Below, piece by piece: positions 20,970 to 29,453 of a DNA stretch of 64,000 nt. The notes beneath the pieces were generated by a model, which made no database searches, had not been told where the DNA came from, and saw nothing but the letters and a program-made list of their open reading frames with translations. Origin of the DNA: Acidibrevibacterium fodinaquatile (GTDB lineage Bacteria; Pseudomonadota; Alphaproteobacteria; Acetobacterales; Acetobacteraceae); NCBI RefSeq assembly GCF_003352165.1, contig NZ_CP029176.1, positions 2,046,001-2,110,000 on the forward strand, written 5' to 3'. The translations under genes were made by a program, and so were the position numbers. Each line of letters opens with the position of its first letter. Position 1 is the first letter of the stretch.

Positions 20970-21304
20970 GCCAGGGCCTCGACGAAGACTTTGACCTTGC
21001 CGCCGCAGGCGAGGCCGACCTCCCACGCGCGCTCGTGGGTTACGCCAAAATCGAGGAGGCGCGGCACCCCGCTCGTGATCGTCTCGCGCGCCGCTTCCGC
21101 GACCGCGCCTTCGATGCAGCCGCCACTCACTGAGCCCGCCATGCGGCCGCTGGCGGTGATCGCCATCTGGCTGCCCGCCGGGCGCGGCGAGGAGCCCCAG
21201 GTTTCGGTGACCGTCGCCAGCGCCACTTTCTCGCCGGCGGCGTGCCAGCTTGCGGCGATCGCCAGAATGTCTTCCACCGGCTCGATCTGATTGATTTGGT
21301 TCAT
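20966..21304 (-). CDS. XdhC/CoxI-family N-terminal domain protein
   Basis: A 112-residue protein equal to the N-terminal domain of XdhC/CoxI. It has VTETWGSSPRPAGSQMAI, followed by GRMAGSVSGGCIEGAVAEAA with the conserved cysteine, and FGVTHERAWEVGLACGGKV. In many organisms this domain is fused to the Rossmann part. Here it is a separate gene, 4-bp coupled to the next XdhC gene. The split layout is also known in CO-dehydrogenase clusters. Confidence 0.85.
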   Translation of the reverse strand: MNQINQIEPVEDILAIAASWHAAGEKVALATVTETWGSSPRPAGSQMAITASGRMAGSVSGGCIEGAVAEAARETITSGVPRLLDFGVTHERAWEVGLACGGKVKVFVEALA

Positions 21305-21311
21305 TTTTACC

Positions 21312-22511
21312 TCACGAGGCCAAAGCCATGATCCGCTCGCGGGCCGGCGCCGGGCGGGACAAGAGGTCGATCAGCGCGCGCAGGCTCGCGAGATTATGCA
21401 CCGGACGAAACTCATCGACATGGGGCAGCATCGCCCGCACCCCCTGGGATTTGGGTTGAAACCCCTCCCAACGCAACAGCGGATTGAGCCAAATCAGCCG
21501 CCGGCAGGAGCGATGGAGGCGGTCCATGTTTTCGGCGAGCCCGATGGCGCCGTCACGGTCCAGCCCATCGGTCACCAGCAGCACGATCGCCCCCTGCCCC
21601 AGCACGCGCCGCGCCCAGCGGCGGTTGAAGATGGCGAGCGCCTCGCCGATTCGCGTCCCGCCCGACCAGTCCGGCACCACATGAGCGACCATCTGAAAGG
21701 CGACCTCGGCATCGCGGTAACGCAATTGCCGGGTGATGTTGGAAAGCCGCGTTCCGAACAAAAACACCTGCACGCGCTCGCGCGCATTGCTGACGGCGTG
21801 AAGAAAATGCAGCAAAATCTGGGCATAGCGCGCCATTGATCCAGAAATGTCGCAGATCACGACGAGCGGCGGCGGCCGTTCGACGCGGCGCGCGCGGGCA
21901 AGCGAGAGGATTTCCCCGCCCTGGCGCAGGCTGGTCCGCAAGGTCGCGCGGAGATCAATCTCAGCGCCCAGCGGGTCGGCGTGGCGGCGGCGGGTGCGGC
22001 GGGCATCGAGGGGAAGGACGAGGCGGCGGATTTCGCGCTTGGCAAGAGCGATCTCCTCGGCCCCCATGGCCTCGAAATCCATCGCCTGTAGCCGCTCGGC
22101 GGCGTTAGCGGTGAGCACCGCATCGAAGCGGGGCGGCTCGTCCTTCGGCTCGGGCGCCTGATCACGCGGGCGGGCGAAGGCTTCGGCGACGCGGCGGGCC
22201 GCCGGCGCGGGTTTGCGCTCGATCTCCTTGCGCTTTTCCATCAGCGTCATGGCGAGCGCGTGGCGCGCGGCGGTGGCGTCACGCCAGAACAGCGCGAAAG
22301 CCTGGTCGAAAATCTCGCGGTGTTCGCGCCGATGCACCATCGTCGCCGCGAGCGCCGCCTTGGCCTCGGCCTTGGCGCCGAGATCGATCCGGGTCAGCGC
22401 CTCGGCGGCGGCCAGCGTCTCGGCCGGGCCGACCGGCAGGCCGGCGCGGCGGAGCAGGCGCGCGAACTCGGCGACGTTATCGACCAATCGGCCTGGCGGC
22501 GCCGCACTCAT
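21312..22511 (-). CDS. CoxE-like VWA-domain protein
   Basis: A 399-residue VWA protein of the CoxE type. The metal-ion-dependent adhesion motif is CDISGSMARYAQ, followed by SGGTRIGEAL and a third site in VLLVTDGLDRDG. In Oligotropha, CoxD (AAA+) and CoxE act together to build the CuSMo active site of CO dehydrogenase. The adjacent MoxR-type ATPase gene here fits that pairing. The N-terminal 200 residues are helical and charged. The enzyme it serves is not in the window. Confidence 0.85.
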   Translation of the reverse strand: MSAAPPGRLVDNVAEFARLLRRAGLPVGPAETLAAAEALTRIDLGAKAEAKAALAATMVHRREHREIFDQAFALFWRDATAARHALAMTLMEKRKEIERKPAPAARRVAEAFARPRDQAPEPKDEPPRFDAVLTANAAERLQAMDFEAMGAEEIALAKREIRRLVLPLDARRTRRRHADPLGAEIDLRATLRTSLRQGGEILSLARARRVERPPPLVVICDISGSMARYAQILLHFLHAVSNARERVQVFLFGTRLSNITRQLRYRDAEVAFQMVAHVVPDWSGGTRIGEALAIFNRRWARRVLGQGAIVLLVTDGLDRDGAIGLAENMDRLHRSCRRLIWLNPLLRWEGFQPKSQGVRAMLPHVDEFRPVHNLASLRALIDLLSRPAPARERIMALAS

Positions 22512-22521
22512 TCGGCCGCGC

Positions 22522-23445
22522 TCATCGCGCCGCTGCCGTGTCCTTCGCCTCGGCCACCAGACGGGCTGCCTCGGCGCCGCGAATCTTACTGATATCGTCT
22601 TGATATTTCAGCAAAACACCTAGCGTTTCATCAACCGCGTCGGGGGTCAGCGCGTGCTGGTCGAGGGTGCGGAGCGCGCTCGCCCAATCGATCGTCTCGG
22701 CAACCCCGGGGAGCTTGAACAATTCCTCGCCGCGCAAGCGCTGGACGAAGGCGACGACCTGGGCGGCAAGCAGCCCGGGCACCTCCGGCGCCTTGCGGGC
22801 GAGAATTTCCCGCTCGCGGGCGGCATCGGGGTAATCGACCCAGTGATAGAGGCAACGGCGGCGGATCGCGTCATGGACCTCGCGGGTGCGGTTCGAGGTG
22901 ATGACGACCGGCGGCGGCGAACTCGCGCGGATGGTGCCGTATTCGGGCACGGTGATCTGAAAATCGGCGAGCAGTTCGAGCAAAAACGCTTCGAACGGTT
23001 CGTCCGCGCGATCCAGCTCGTCGATCAGCAGCACGGCGGGCGGCAAAGACGGGTCGATCGCCGAAAGCAGCGGCCGCTCGCGCAGGAATTCGCGGCCATA
23101 GATCGAGCGCGCGAGGAGATCGCGATCGGTCTCGCCCGAAGCCTCGGCAAGGCGGATCGCCATCAATTGCCGCGCATGGTCCCACTCATAGGCCGCCGCC
23201 TGGAGATCAAGCCCGTCATAGCATTGCAGCCGCACCAGCCGCCGCCCGAGCCCCTCGGCCAACACTTTGGCGATCTCGGTCTTGCCGGTGCCGGGCTCGC
23301 CTTCGAGGAATAGCGGCCGCCCCATGGCGAGGGCGAGATGCACGGTGGTTGCGAGATCGGCGTCGGCGACATAGCCACCGCGCGCCAAAAGCGCCATGGT
23401 CGCCGCGACATCGCGCGGCATGGCGGTGCGGGCGAGATCAGCCAC
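22522..23445 (-). CDS. MoxR-family AAA+ ATPase, CoxD-like
   Basis: A AAA+ ATPase of about 307 residues. Walker A is EGEPGTGKTEIAK, Walker B LLIDELDRADEPFEAFLLE, and sensor I is seen in VVITSNRTREV, with an arginine-finger region IRRRCLYHWV. CoxD-type ATPases partner with VWA CoxE proteins in Mo-enzyme maturation. The GTG at 23445 overlaps the coxG stop as TAGTG, the pattern seen across this operon. An ATG at 23421 is an alternative; neither has a strong ribosome site. The longer frame to 23505 enters coxG. Confidence 0.85.
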   Translation of the reverse strand: MADLARTAMPRDVAATMALLARGGYVADADLATTVHLALAMGRPLFLEGEPGTGKTEIAKVLAEGLGRRLVRLQCYDGLDLQAAAYEWDHARQLMAIRLAEASGETDRDLLARSIYGREFLRERPLLSAIDPSLPPAVLLIDELDRADEPFEAFLLELLADFQITVPEYGTIRASSPPPVVITSNRTREVHDAIRRRCLYHWVDYPDAAREREILARKAPEVPGLLAAQVVAFVQRLRGEELFKLPGVAETIDWASALRTLDQHALTPDAVDETLGVLLKYQDDISKIRGAEAARLVAEAKDTAAAR

Positions 23446-24026
23446 TAGAGGAGAGATCCGAACAGAAGCAAAAGGATTGCCAAGAAAATGACGCCGCCGA
23501 TCCAAGCGACCAAAGGCAGCCCCATGGCCTCGCGCGACCCTGCGGGTGCCGGCGCGGGCGGCGCTGCGGCCGCTTCGGCGGTTTCCGGCGGGGTCAGATG
23601 GGCGGTGAAGCGGTTGAAGAACTGATCGGCCATGGATTTCGCGGTCGCATCGATCAGCCGCGCGCCGAGCTGCGCGATCTTGCCACCGACCTGGGCATTG
23701 ACCTCATAGCGGAGCAGGGTCGCGCCACCATCGGGTTCGAGACGCACCTTGGCGCCGCCCTTGGCGAAGCCGGCGACACCCCCCTGCCCTTCGCCGCCGA
23801 TGGTATAGCCGTTCGGCGGATCGATATCGGAAAGCTGCACCTTGCCGGTGAAACGCGCCGCGATCGGACCGATCTTGACCGATGCCGTTGCCTTCATCTC
23901 GGTCTCAGAGGTTTTTTCCAGGCTCTCGCAGCCCGGAATGGCGGCTTTCAGCACCTCCGGATCATTGAGCGCCGCCCAAACCGTCTCGCGTGGCGCCGGA
24001 ATGCGCCGTTCGCCCGTCATATCCAT
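23445..24026 (-). CDS. coxG: CoxG-like SRPBCC protein with C-terminal membrane anchor
   Basis: A 193-residue protein. Residues 1-145 form an SRPBCC domain starting MDMTGERRIPAPRETVWAAL and including DPEVLKAAIPGCESLEK, the CoxG signature. A proline/alanine linker follows, then a hydrophobic tail at about 170-192 that would anchor it to the membrane. CoxG recruits CO dehydrogenase to the membrane and may bind quinone. As first gene of the operon, it suggests a Mo-hydroxylase encoded elsewhere. Confidence 0.88.
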   Translation of the reverse strand: MDMTGERRIPAPRETVWAALNDPEVLKAAIPGCESLEKTSETEMKATASVKIGPIAARFTGKVQLSDIDPPNGYTIGGEGQGGVAGFAKGGAKVRLEPDGGATLLRYEVNAQVGGKIAQLGARLIDATAKSMADQFFNRFTAHLTPPETAEAAAAPPAPAPAGSREAMGLPLVAWIGGVIFLAILLLLFGSLL

Positions 24027-24135
24027 CGGGATTCGTCCATCACGTTCGTCACGTCCACCATTTTCATCGCATTTTCACCATGCCGGTGCTTTGGCGCGGT
24101 TGCGCCGCGCAAACGTTACTTGCACCCTGTCCACC

Positions 24136-25395
24136 ATGCAACCGCCCCCGCTCCTCGAAGCCCTGCCCTTCGCCGGGCTGCTGCTTTCGATCGCGCTATT
24201 CCCGATGGTGGCGCCGCGATTCTGGCATCGCCGGCTCGGTGCGATCGCCGCGTTCTGGAGCCTGCTCTTTCTCTTTCCCCTCGCCGCCCATGATGGGCTG
24301 CACGCGGCTTTGACCGAATGCTGGTCGGCGTTGCTCACCGAGTATCTGCCATTCGTCAGCGTGTTGCTCGCGCTTTATGCGACAACCGGCGGCATGTTGA
24401 TCCGCGGCGGCCCTGGCGGCACGCCGGCGAGCAATACCGCCTGGCTCGCCGTCGGCACCCTGCTCGCCGGGGTGATCGGCACCACCGGCGCGTCGATGGT
24501 GCTGATCCGCCCCTTGCTGCGCGCCAATGCGCACCGGGCGCAGAAGATCCATATCGTGATCGCCCTCATTCTGCTCATCGGCAATGCCGGTGGCGCCTTG
24601 TCACCGCTCGGCGATCCGCCGCTTTATCTCGGCTTCCTCCAGGGCGTGCCGTTTTTCTGGCCGCTCCGCCATCTCGCTTTGCCGCTCTTGGTTTTTGCCG
24701 CCCCGGTGCTTGCCGGGTTCTACCTTCTCGATCGGCGCTCGGCGCGGGCCGCGCCGCCGCCCGAGCCGCGCGGGCGGCTCCGGCTTCGCGGGCGCTGGCA
24801 TCTGCTGTTGATCGCGCTCATCAATCTCACCGTCCTCGGGCAAGCGATCTGGCATCCGGGCACCGTGCGGCTGTTCGGCGCCGCGATCGATGGCGAGCGG
24901 CTGGCGGCCAGTCTGCTATTCCTCGCGCTCGCCGGGCTTGCCTCCGCGATCACGCCGCTCGCCGTGCGCGAGGCCAATCTCTTCGAATGGGCGCCGCTCG
25001 TCGAAATCGCGAAATTGTTCCCGGCGATTTTCATCACCATCACGCCGGTGCTAGCGCTGCTCGCGACGCAGACGCAAACGCCGCTTTCCGCAACCGCCAA
25101 TTTCTGGGGCAGCGGCCTCGCCTCGGCGTTTCTCGACAATGCGCCGACCTATCTGATCTTTTTCCGCCAAGCGGGGGGCGAGGGCCTGCCGTCCGATGAC
25201 GCGCTCCGCGCCATCAGCGCCGGCGCGGTGCTGTTCGGCGGGCTCACCTATATCGGCAACGCGCCGAATATGATGATCCGCACCATCGCCGCCCAGCGCG
25301 GGATCAGGATGCCGCGGTTCTTCGGCTATACCGGGCTTGCCGCCCTCGCCCTCGCCCCGGCGCTCGGTCTCGTCTGGGTAGTATTTTTCCGCTGA
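24136..25395 (+). CDS. Ion-transporter-superfamily antiporter (NhaD/CitMHS-like)
   Basis: A 419-residue protein with about ten transmembrane helices. It resembles the sodium:proton antiporter/citrate-transporter (IT) superfamily. Conserved polar loops include GTPASNTAWLAVGT and GNAGGALSPLGDPPLYLGFL, which match the paired helix-break motifs of NhaD-like members. SAFLDNAPTYLIFF and GGLTYIGNAPNMMI are the second set. Na+/H+ exchange is the likely role, but the ion is inferred. The ATG at 24136 was chosen because the upstream frame is antisense to coxG. Confidence 0.82.
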   Translation: MQPPPLLEALPFAGLLLSIALFPMVAPRFWHRRLGAIAAFWSLLFLFPLAAHDGLHAALTECWSALLTEYLPFVSVLLALYATTGGMLIRGGPGGTPASNTAWLAVGTLLAGVIGTTGASMVLIRPLLRANAHRAQKIHIVIALILLIGNAGGALSPLGDPPLYLGFLQGVPFFWPLRHLALPLLVFAAPVLAGFYLLDRRSARAAPPPEPRGRLRLRGRWHLLLIALINLTVLGQAIWHPGTVRLFGAAIDGERLAASLLFLALAGLASAITPLAVREANLFEWAPLVEIAKLFPAIFITITPVLALLATQTQTPLSATANFWGSGLASAFLDNAPTYLIFFRQAGGEGLPSDDALRAISAGAVLFGGLTYIGNAPNMMIRTIAAQRGIRMPRFFGYTGLAALALAPALGLVWVVFFR

Positions 25396-25419
25396 GCGTC
25401 GCGCGCGGGTGGGCGGTCG

Positions 25420-25441
25420 GGGCAGGGGTCACCCCCTGCCC
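25420..25441. terminator. GC-rich hairpin between convergent genes
   Basis: A 9-bp GC stem (GGGCAGGGG against CCCCTGCCC, 25420-25428 and 25433-25441) with a 4-nt loop lies between the antiporter gene and the convergent DsrE-like gene. Its place fits a shared terminator. A long U-run is lacking, so it may not be a classical intrinsic terminator. Confidence 0.4.
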
Positions 25442-25452
25442 TGCTTTCCCAC

Positions 25453-25941
25453 TCAGGGATGGATATAGACGTAGCCCATGCCTTGCAGGCGCGCGAGTTC
25501 GGCAACGCCGCTCGGCACCAGATCCCCCTCCTTCACGCCATAAAGCGTATGCCAGTCGATATGGCGCTCGGCGAGGGTTCTGCCGCAGATCAGGAATTTC
25601 ACCCCATCGGCCTTGAGGGCGTCGATGCGTTTGGCGAGATCGGCGTCCTGGTTCGCGAGCTGGAACAGGATCAGCCCGTCGCCGTGATCGACCACCCGCA
25701 CCTCGATATGATCCTTGCCCACCGCGTTGACGTGGTTGCGAATATTGGTGAGCAGCTTGCGGAAATAGGCGGCATTGTCGGGCGTGCCGCCGTCATTGTG
25801 ATAGACGACCTTTTGATCCTTGTAATAGCCGGGCGGCGGCGTCAGCTGTGCGTGCCCCTGGCCGGTCGCAAGGACGAGGCCGAACGCCGCGAGCACGAGG
25901 CCGAGGGCGAGCGGACGGAGTTGAGAAAAAATCTGTCGCAA
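25453..25941 (-). CDS. Periplasmic DsrE/DsrF-like protein
   Basis: A 162-residue protein with an N-terminal signal peptide (hydrophobic core ALGLVLAAFGLVLATG, likely cut after GHA). The mature part is DsrE-like: KVVYHNDGG at the first strand, RNHVNAVG, and ILFQLANQD. A single cysteine lies in VKFLICGRTLAERH, the usual sulfur-relay position. DsrE proteins move sulfane sulfur, and periplasmic ones are poorly characterised. TauE/SafE and TIGR01244 genes upstream on the same strand support a sulfur role. Confidence 0.82.
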   Translation of the reverse strand: MRQIFSQLRPLALGLVLAAFGLVLATGQGHAQLTPPPGYYKDQKVVYHNDGGTPDNAAYFRKLLTNIRNHVNAVGKDHIEVRVVDHGDGLILFQLANQDADLAKRIDALKADGVKFLICGRTLAERHIDWHTLYGVKEGDLVPSGVAELARLQGMGYVYIHP

Positions 25942-26026
25942 GGCGTTTCTCCTTTGTCATCGGTTTATCCCGATAGCGGCAACAAGACACGGAAAGCCGC
26001 TGATATCAAACGAAAGGTTTCACTTG

Positions 26027-26051
26027 GATCAATCACTTTATTCGATTGATC
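26027..26051. repeat. Inverted repeat upstream of the DsrE-like gene
   Basis: GATCAATC at 26027-26034 is mirrored by GATTGATC at 26044-26051 with a 9-nt AT-rich spacer. It lies between the TauE gene end and the DsrE-like gene start. It could be an operator or a weak hairpin. The half-sites point the wrong way for an FNR box. Confidence 0.35.
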
Positions 26052-26072
26052 GCCGCGACCTCATCGGGCCGT

Positions 26073-26858
26073 TCATATCCAGCCGGCGGCGCGGCCGGCG
26101 CGTATGAGAAGATAGACCCCGACCACCAGCACGATCGCGGCAAAAACCCGGCGCAAAGCCGAGCGCCGCGCCGCGAGATGGCGCGCAACGAGAAGGCCGA
26201 GCAGGCCGCCGCCGACGCCGCCGGCGACGAATTCGGCCGCAACCCCCCAGGCGACGAGGCCGGAGAGCGCGTAATTCACCGCCGCCGTCAGGCCGAAACT
26301 GCCAACCGAGAGCAGGGACGAGCCGACTGCCTCGATCATGCTGAGATTGGTCGCGAACAAAAGGCCGGGGACGATCAGAAAGCCGCCGCCGATGCCAAAA
26401 AACCCGGATAACAGGCCAACGCCGAGCGCCGTCGCAACAAGGCGCGGCAGTTCATGGGCGAGCGGGCGGGCCTGCGCCTCGGCCGGCGCCGCCCGCTGAT
26501 CGCGGAGCGCGAGCACGCCGACCACCAGCATTAAAAGCGCGAATAGCGCCAACAGCCGCTCGCCATCGAAAGCCTTGCCGAGGGTCGAGCCGAGCGCCGC
26601 GCCGAGTGCGCCCACCAGCGCGAAAACGCCAGCGCGGCGCCAGCGCACATGGCCGGCGCGGGCGTGGCTCACGAGATTGGCGAAGGCATTGACCGCGACC
26701 GCCAAGGCCCCGGTGCCGATCGCCTGATGCGGCGGCAGACCGACGACGGCGAGCAGCAAGGGGGTCGCGAGAATCGAGCCGCCGCCGCCGATCAGCCCGA
26801 GCACGAAGCCGACCACGGCGCCGCACAGGACCGCGAGCGCCGCCTCTGGGCCGAGCAC
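26073..26858 (-). CDS. TauE/SafE-family sulfite/organosulfonate exporter
   Basis: A 261-residue membrane protein with seven to eight hydrophobic segments. The two glycine-rich repeats GFVLGLIGGGGSILATPLL and LLSGFFGIGGGFLIVPGLL are the diagnostic TauE/SafE duplicated motif. IGTGALAVAVNAFANL is also conserved. Members export sulfite, thiosulfate-like or sulfonate compounds, and the ion here is not known. It lies 6 bp downstream of a TIGR01244 gene, so the two are co-transcribed. Confidence 0.88.
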   Translation of the reverse strand: MLGPEAALAVLCGAVVGFVLGLIGGGGSILATPLLLAVVGLPPHQAIGTGALAVAVNAFANLVSHARAGHVRWRRAGVFALVGALGAALGSTLGKAFDGERLLALFALLMLVVGVLALRDQRAAPAEAQARPLAHELPRLVATALGVGLLSGFFGIGGGFLIVPGLLFATNLSMIEAVGSSLLSVGSFGLTAAVNYALSGLVAWGVAAEFVAGGVGGGLLGLLVARHLAARRSALRRVFAAIVLVVGVYLLIRAGRAAGWI

Positions 26859-26864
26859 GCGCGA

Positions 26865-27311
26865 TCAGGCTTTTTTAGCGCCGTGCCCGAGTCGGGCGCT
26901 GTGATGATCGACGGCCGCGCGAAGATCGAAACCGTGTGTGCTTGCCGCGGCGCAGGCTTCATCCACGGTCATTTTCCCCGATTGCACCTGATGCAGCGCC
27001 CACAGCAGCGCCGAGCGCGTGCCCGAGCGACAATGCGCATGCACCGGCCCCGACGCGCTTTCCAGGACTTCGCCGAAACGTTTCACCGCCTCGGCCGGGA
27101 TCTCGGCGGTGGTGATCGGGATGTGGTGATAGTCGAGCCCGTGCTTGGCCGCGAGCTTGGCGGCCTCGGCCGCCGGTATCTGCCCGGGATCCTCGTTGTC
27201 GGGGCGGTTGTTGATCACCGCCCGCACCCCGGACGCCGCCAGATGCGCGTAATCCTCGGGGACGATCTGGGCTGAGACGCTCAATTTGTGGTGGATTTTC
27301 TTCGCTTGCAC
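26865..27311 (-). CDS. TIGR01244-type sulfurtransferase/phosphatase-fold protein
   Basis: A 148-residue protein with a PTP/rhodanese-like active-site loop HCRSGTRSALLW near residue 93. The family start KLSVSAQIVPEDYAHLA and INNRPDNED match TIGR01244 (DUF442). These domains often occur fused to beta-lactamase-like sulfur dioxygenases (Blh, CstB-like) in sulfide detoxification. The stand-alone gene next to TauE/SafE fits persulfide or sulfite metabolism. The reaction is inferred. Confidence 0.82.
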   Translation of the reverse strand: MQAKKIHHKLSVSAQIVPEDYAHLAASGVRAVINNRPDNEDPGQIPAAEAAKLAAKHGLDYHHIPITTAEIPAEAVKRFGEVLESASGPVHAHCRSGTRSALLWALHQVQSGKMTVDEACAAASTHGFDLRAAVDHHSARLGHGAKKA

Positions 27312-27505
27312 GAAACCGCTCCTTTGGATTTTGGCCTCATATCAGCCGGCAATCTGGCGCGCCGGCGGGCAAAGGTCAAAGGCCCGATTTCGTCGTTTTC
27401 GCCAGAACGTGATGTTAAATTCCCGTAAAATGCCCATGCCCCGCTTGCCTTGCGGCGGCGGCGCGCCAAAACCTAGGACGACGCCAATTTTGAGGAGCGC
27501 GCGCG

Positions 27506-28933
27506 ATGTCGGGAACCGTGAATGGGGCCAATCTGATCATTCCCTATGATAATCAGGGCGACTCGGTGACGATCCCCTTCACCAGCGCCAATTCGGCGAA
27601 TTACGTCAATCAGACCTTCGTCTCGCCGATCGAGAATTTTTCCTCGACGCAGCAATCGGATTTCATCACCGATCCAAGCCAGATCGCGCTCGGCCTGCCC
27701 AATCCCTCTGCGCCGACGGCGCTTTTCACTGATTTTCAAACGCCCGGCCTCTCGACGCTCGATCTCACCACCCAGAACGTTTATGCCGTGGTGAACGCGA
27801 GCACGGTGCCGGTAACGATCAACGATTCCGACCCTTCGTTGCAATACATCGTCAACTCCAACGCCGGCACGACGATGAGCGTCAACGGGGCGAGTGGCGA
27901 GGCGGCTTTCGCCGGCGGCGATAATTTGGTGCAGACCGGCACGACCGGTATCCAAGGCTGGTATTTTGATTTCGAGGGCGGCGTGAACACCATTGTTGCC
28001 GCCGATGGCAACAACACCATCACGGGTAGCGCCCAATCCAATCTCATGTTCCTTGGCTCGGGCCAGAACATCATCTATTCCGAAGGCGCCGATACCATCG
28101 TCGGCACCAGCGTCGCGGGCAGCGCCGGCGCCGAGACGGTGCAAGCGATCGGCAACGCGCTCGCTTTCGGCAATAGCTCGACCCTTACCTTCATCAATGG
28201 CTCGCTGGGCAATTCCAGCCTCCCCGGCGGTACCGGCACGGTGATTGGCGGCTCTGGTGCGCTCAGCGTGTTCGGCGCGACCGGCAATGTCACCGCGTTT
28301 GGCGGCACCAGCAGCAATGAAGAGCTGGTCGGCGGCACCGGCGGCAACAATGCGCTCGTTGCGCAAAGCGCTAATGACATCGTTTATGGCGAGGGTTCCG
28401 GCAACATCATCGTCGCCGGGCCGAACGCGACCGCGAGTACGCTGGTCGGGAGCGCGAGCGGCACGAGCTATATGTTCGGCAATCAAAATGCGACGGGCAA
28501 TCTTTTTGGCGGGGCGACGAACGCCACCGACGCCACCAACTGGGTAATTCCCGTTGCCGGCAACAACACCATCATCGGCGGCAATAGCGATACCGATACG
28601 AGCGATATCTTCGCCGGTTCCGGCAACAACACCATCTATGGCAGCGCCGGGATCGATTATGTCCAGGTCGGAAGCGGCACCAACACGATTTATGATTCGA
28701 GCGGCTACACGCTGATCGGCTTCGTCAATGGTCAAGCCGGCGGCACGGTCGATATCAACGGCTTCAATCCGGCGAACGCGGGGTTGGTGTTGAACGGCTA
28801 TGCGAGCGGCACGGCGACCAACGCCGTCGCCAGCGCGACGGTCGCCAATGGGTCAACGTCTTTCACCCTTCCCGATCACACACAGGTGACCTTGGTCGGT
28901 TATACCGGCCTTACCCACGCGGCTTTCGTGTAA
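27506..28933 (+). CDS. Glycine/asparagine-rich repeat protein, probably secreted
   Basis: A 475-residue protein with no cysteine and no classical signal peptide. From about residue 145 it is built of beta-helix-like repeats with recurring N-N/T-I and G-G turns (GNNTITGSAQSN, GNNTIIGGN, GNNTIYGSAGID, GTNTIYDSSG). These resemble degenerate RTX nonapeptides. The end, with VDINGFNPANAGLVLNGY and TLVGYTGLTHAAF, is like C-terminal domains of type I secretion substrates. A surface or extracellular role is inferred. Codon choice is less GC-biased than in its neighbours. A GAGGAG site precedes the ATG. No transporter genes are adjacent. Confidence 0.7.
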   Translation: MSGTVNGANLIIPYDNQGDSVTIPFTSANSANYVNQTFVSPIENFSSTQQSDFITDPSQIALGLPNPSAPTALFTDFQTPGLSTLDLTTQNVYAVVNASTVPVTINDSDPSLQYIVNSNAGTTMSVNGASGEAAFAGGDNLVQTGTTGIQGWYFDFEGGVNTIVAADGNNTITGSAQSNLMFLGSGQNIIYSEGADTIVGTSVAGSAGAETVQAIGNALAFGNSSTLTFINGSLGNSSLPGGTGTVIGGSGALSVFGATGNVTAFGGTSSNEELVGGTGGNNALVAQSANDIVYGEGSGNIIVAGPNATASTLVGSASGTSYMFGNQNATGNLFGGATNATDATNWVIPVAGNNTIIGGNSDTDTSDIFAGSGNNTIYGSAGIDYVQVGSGTNTIYDSSGYTLIGFVNGQAGGTVDINGFNPANAGLVLNGYASGTATNAVASATVANGSTSFTLPDHTQVTLVGYTGLTHAAFV

Positions 28934-28967
28934 AAAGTTTTTTGGTTCTTTTTTACAAAAAAGAACC
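28934..28967 (+). repeat. Dispersed A/T-rich hairpin element, copy 3
   Basis: Differs from copies 1 and 2 by one base in the loop and has one extra matching C at the end. It starts right after the TAA of the repeat-protein gene and lies just before the end of convergent msrB. Confidence 0.7.
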
Positions 28968-28976
28968 AAGCCTTTT

Positions 28977-29420
28977 CTATGTCTTTTCCCCTTGCGGCAC
29001 GAACTGCAGGGCGGCGCCGTTCATGCAGTAGCGAAGGCCGGTCGGCGCCGGGCCGTCCTCGAAGACGTGGCCGAGATGGCCGCCGCAGCGCGCGCAGTGG
29101 GTTTCGGTCCGGGTCATGAACAGGCTGCGGTCCTCGCGGACGCCGACGGCGTTTTCGGCGATCGGGGCGAAGAAGCTCGGCCAGCCGGTGCCGCTCTCGT
29201 ATTTCGTCTCCGAGGAAAAAAGTGGCGCGCCGCAGCCAGCGCAGAGGAACGTGCCGGGGCGCTTTTCGGCGTTCAGTGGGCTGGTGCCGGCGCGCTCGGT
29301 CGCGTGTTCGCGCAAGACCGCGTATTGCGCCGGGGTCAAAGCGGCGCGCCAGGCTTCCGGCGATTTCTCGACCGGAAATTTTTCGGCCACGGTCTTTGCG
29401 GTGGCAAACGGATTTTTCAT
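28977..29420 (-). CDS. msrB: Peptide-methionine (R)-S-oxide reductase
   Basis: MsrB reduces methionine-R-sulfoxide in proteins. The 147-residue sequence has zinc-binding CAGC and CARC pairs, the substrate block YESGTGWPSFF, and the catalytic cysteine in GLRYCMNGAALQF. The last is slightly changed from the usual RYCVNS. No signal peptide is seen, so it is cytosolic. It lies 33 bp downstream of rdgB on the same strand. Confidence 0.93.
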   Translation of the reverse strand: MKNPFATAKTVAEKFPVEKSPEAWRAALTPAQYAVLREHATERAGTSPLNAEKRPGTFLCAGCGAPLFSSETKYESGTGWPSFFAPIAENAVGVREDRSLFMTRTETHCARCGGHLGHVFEDGPAPTGLRYCMNGAALQFVPQGEKT

Positions 29421-29453
29421 CGCCTCACCTCCTGGTCTGGGATTCCCCGCAGC

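Noticed and set aside
26027-26051. Inverted repeat considered as an FNR site
   Set aside because: The half-sites are ATCAA then TTGAT, the reverse of the FNR order, with wrong spacing.
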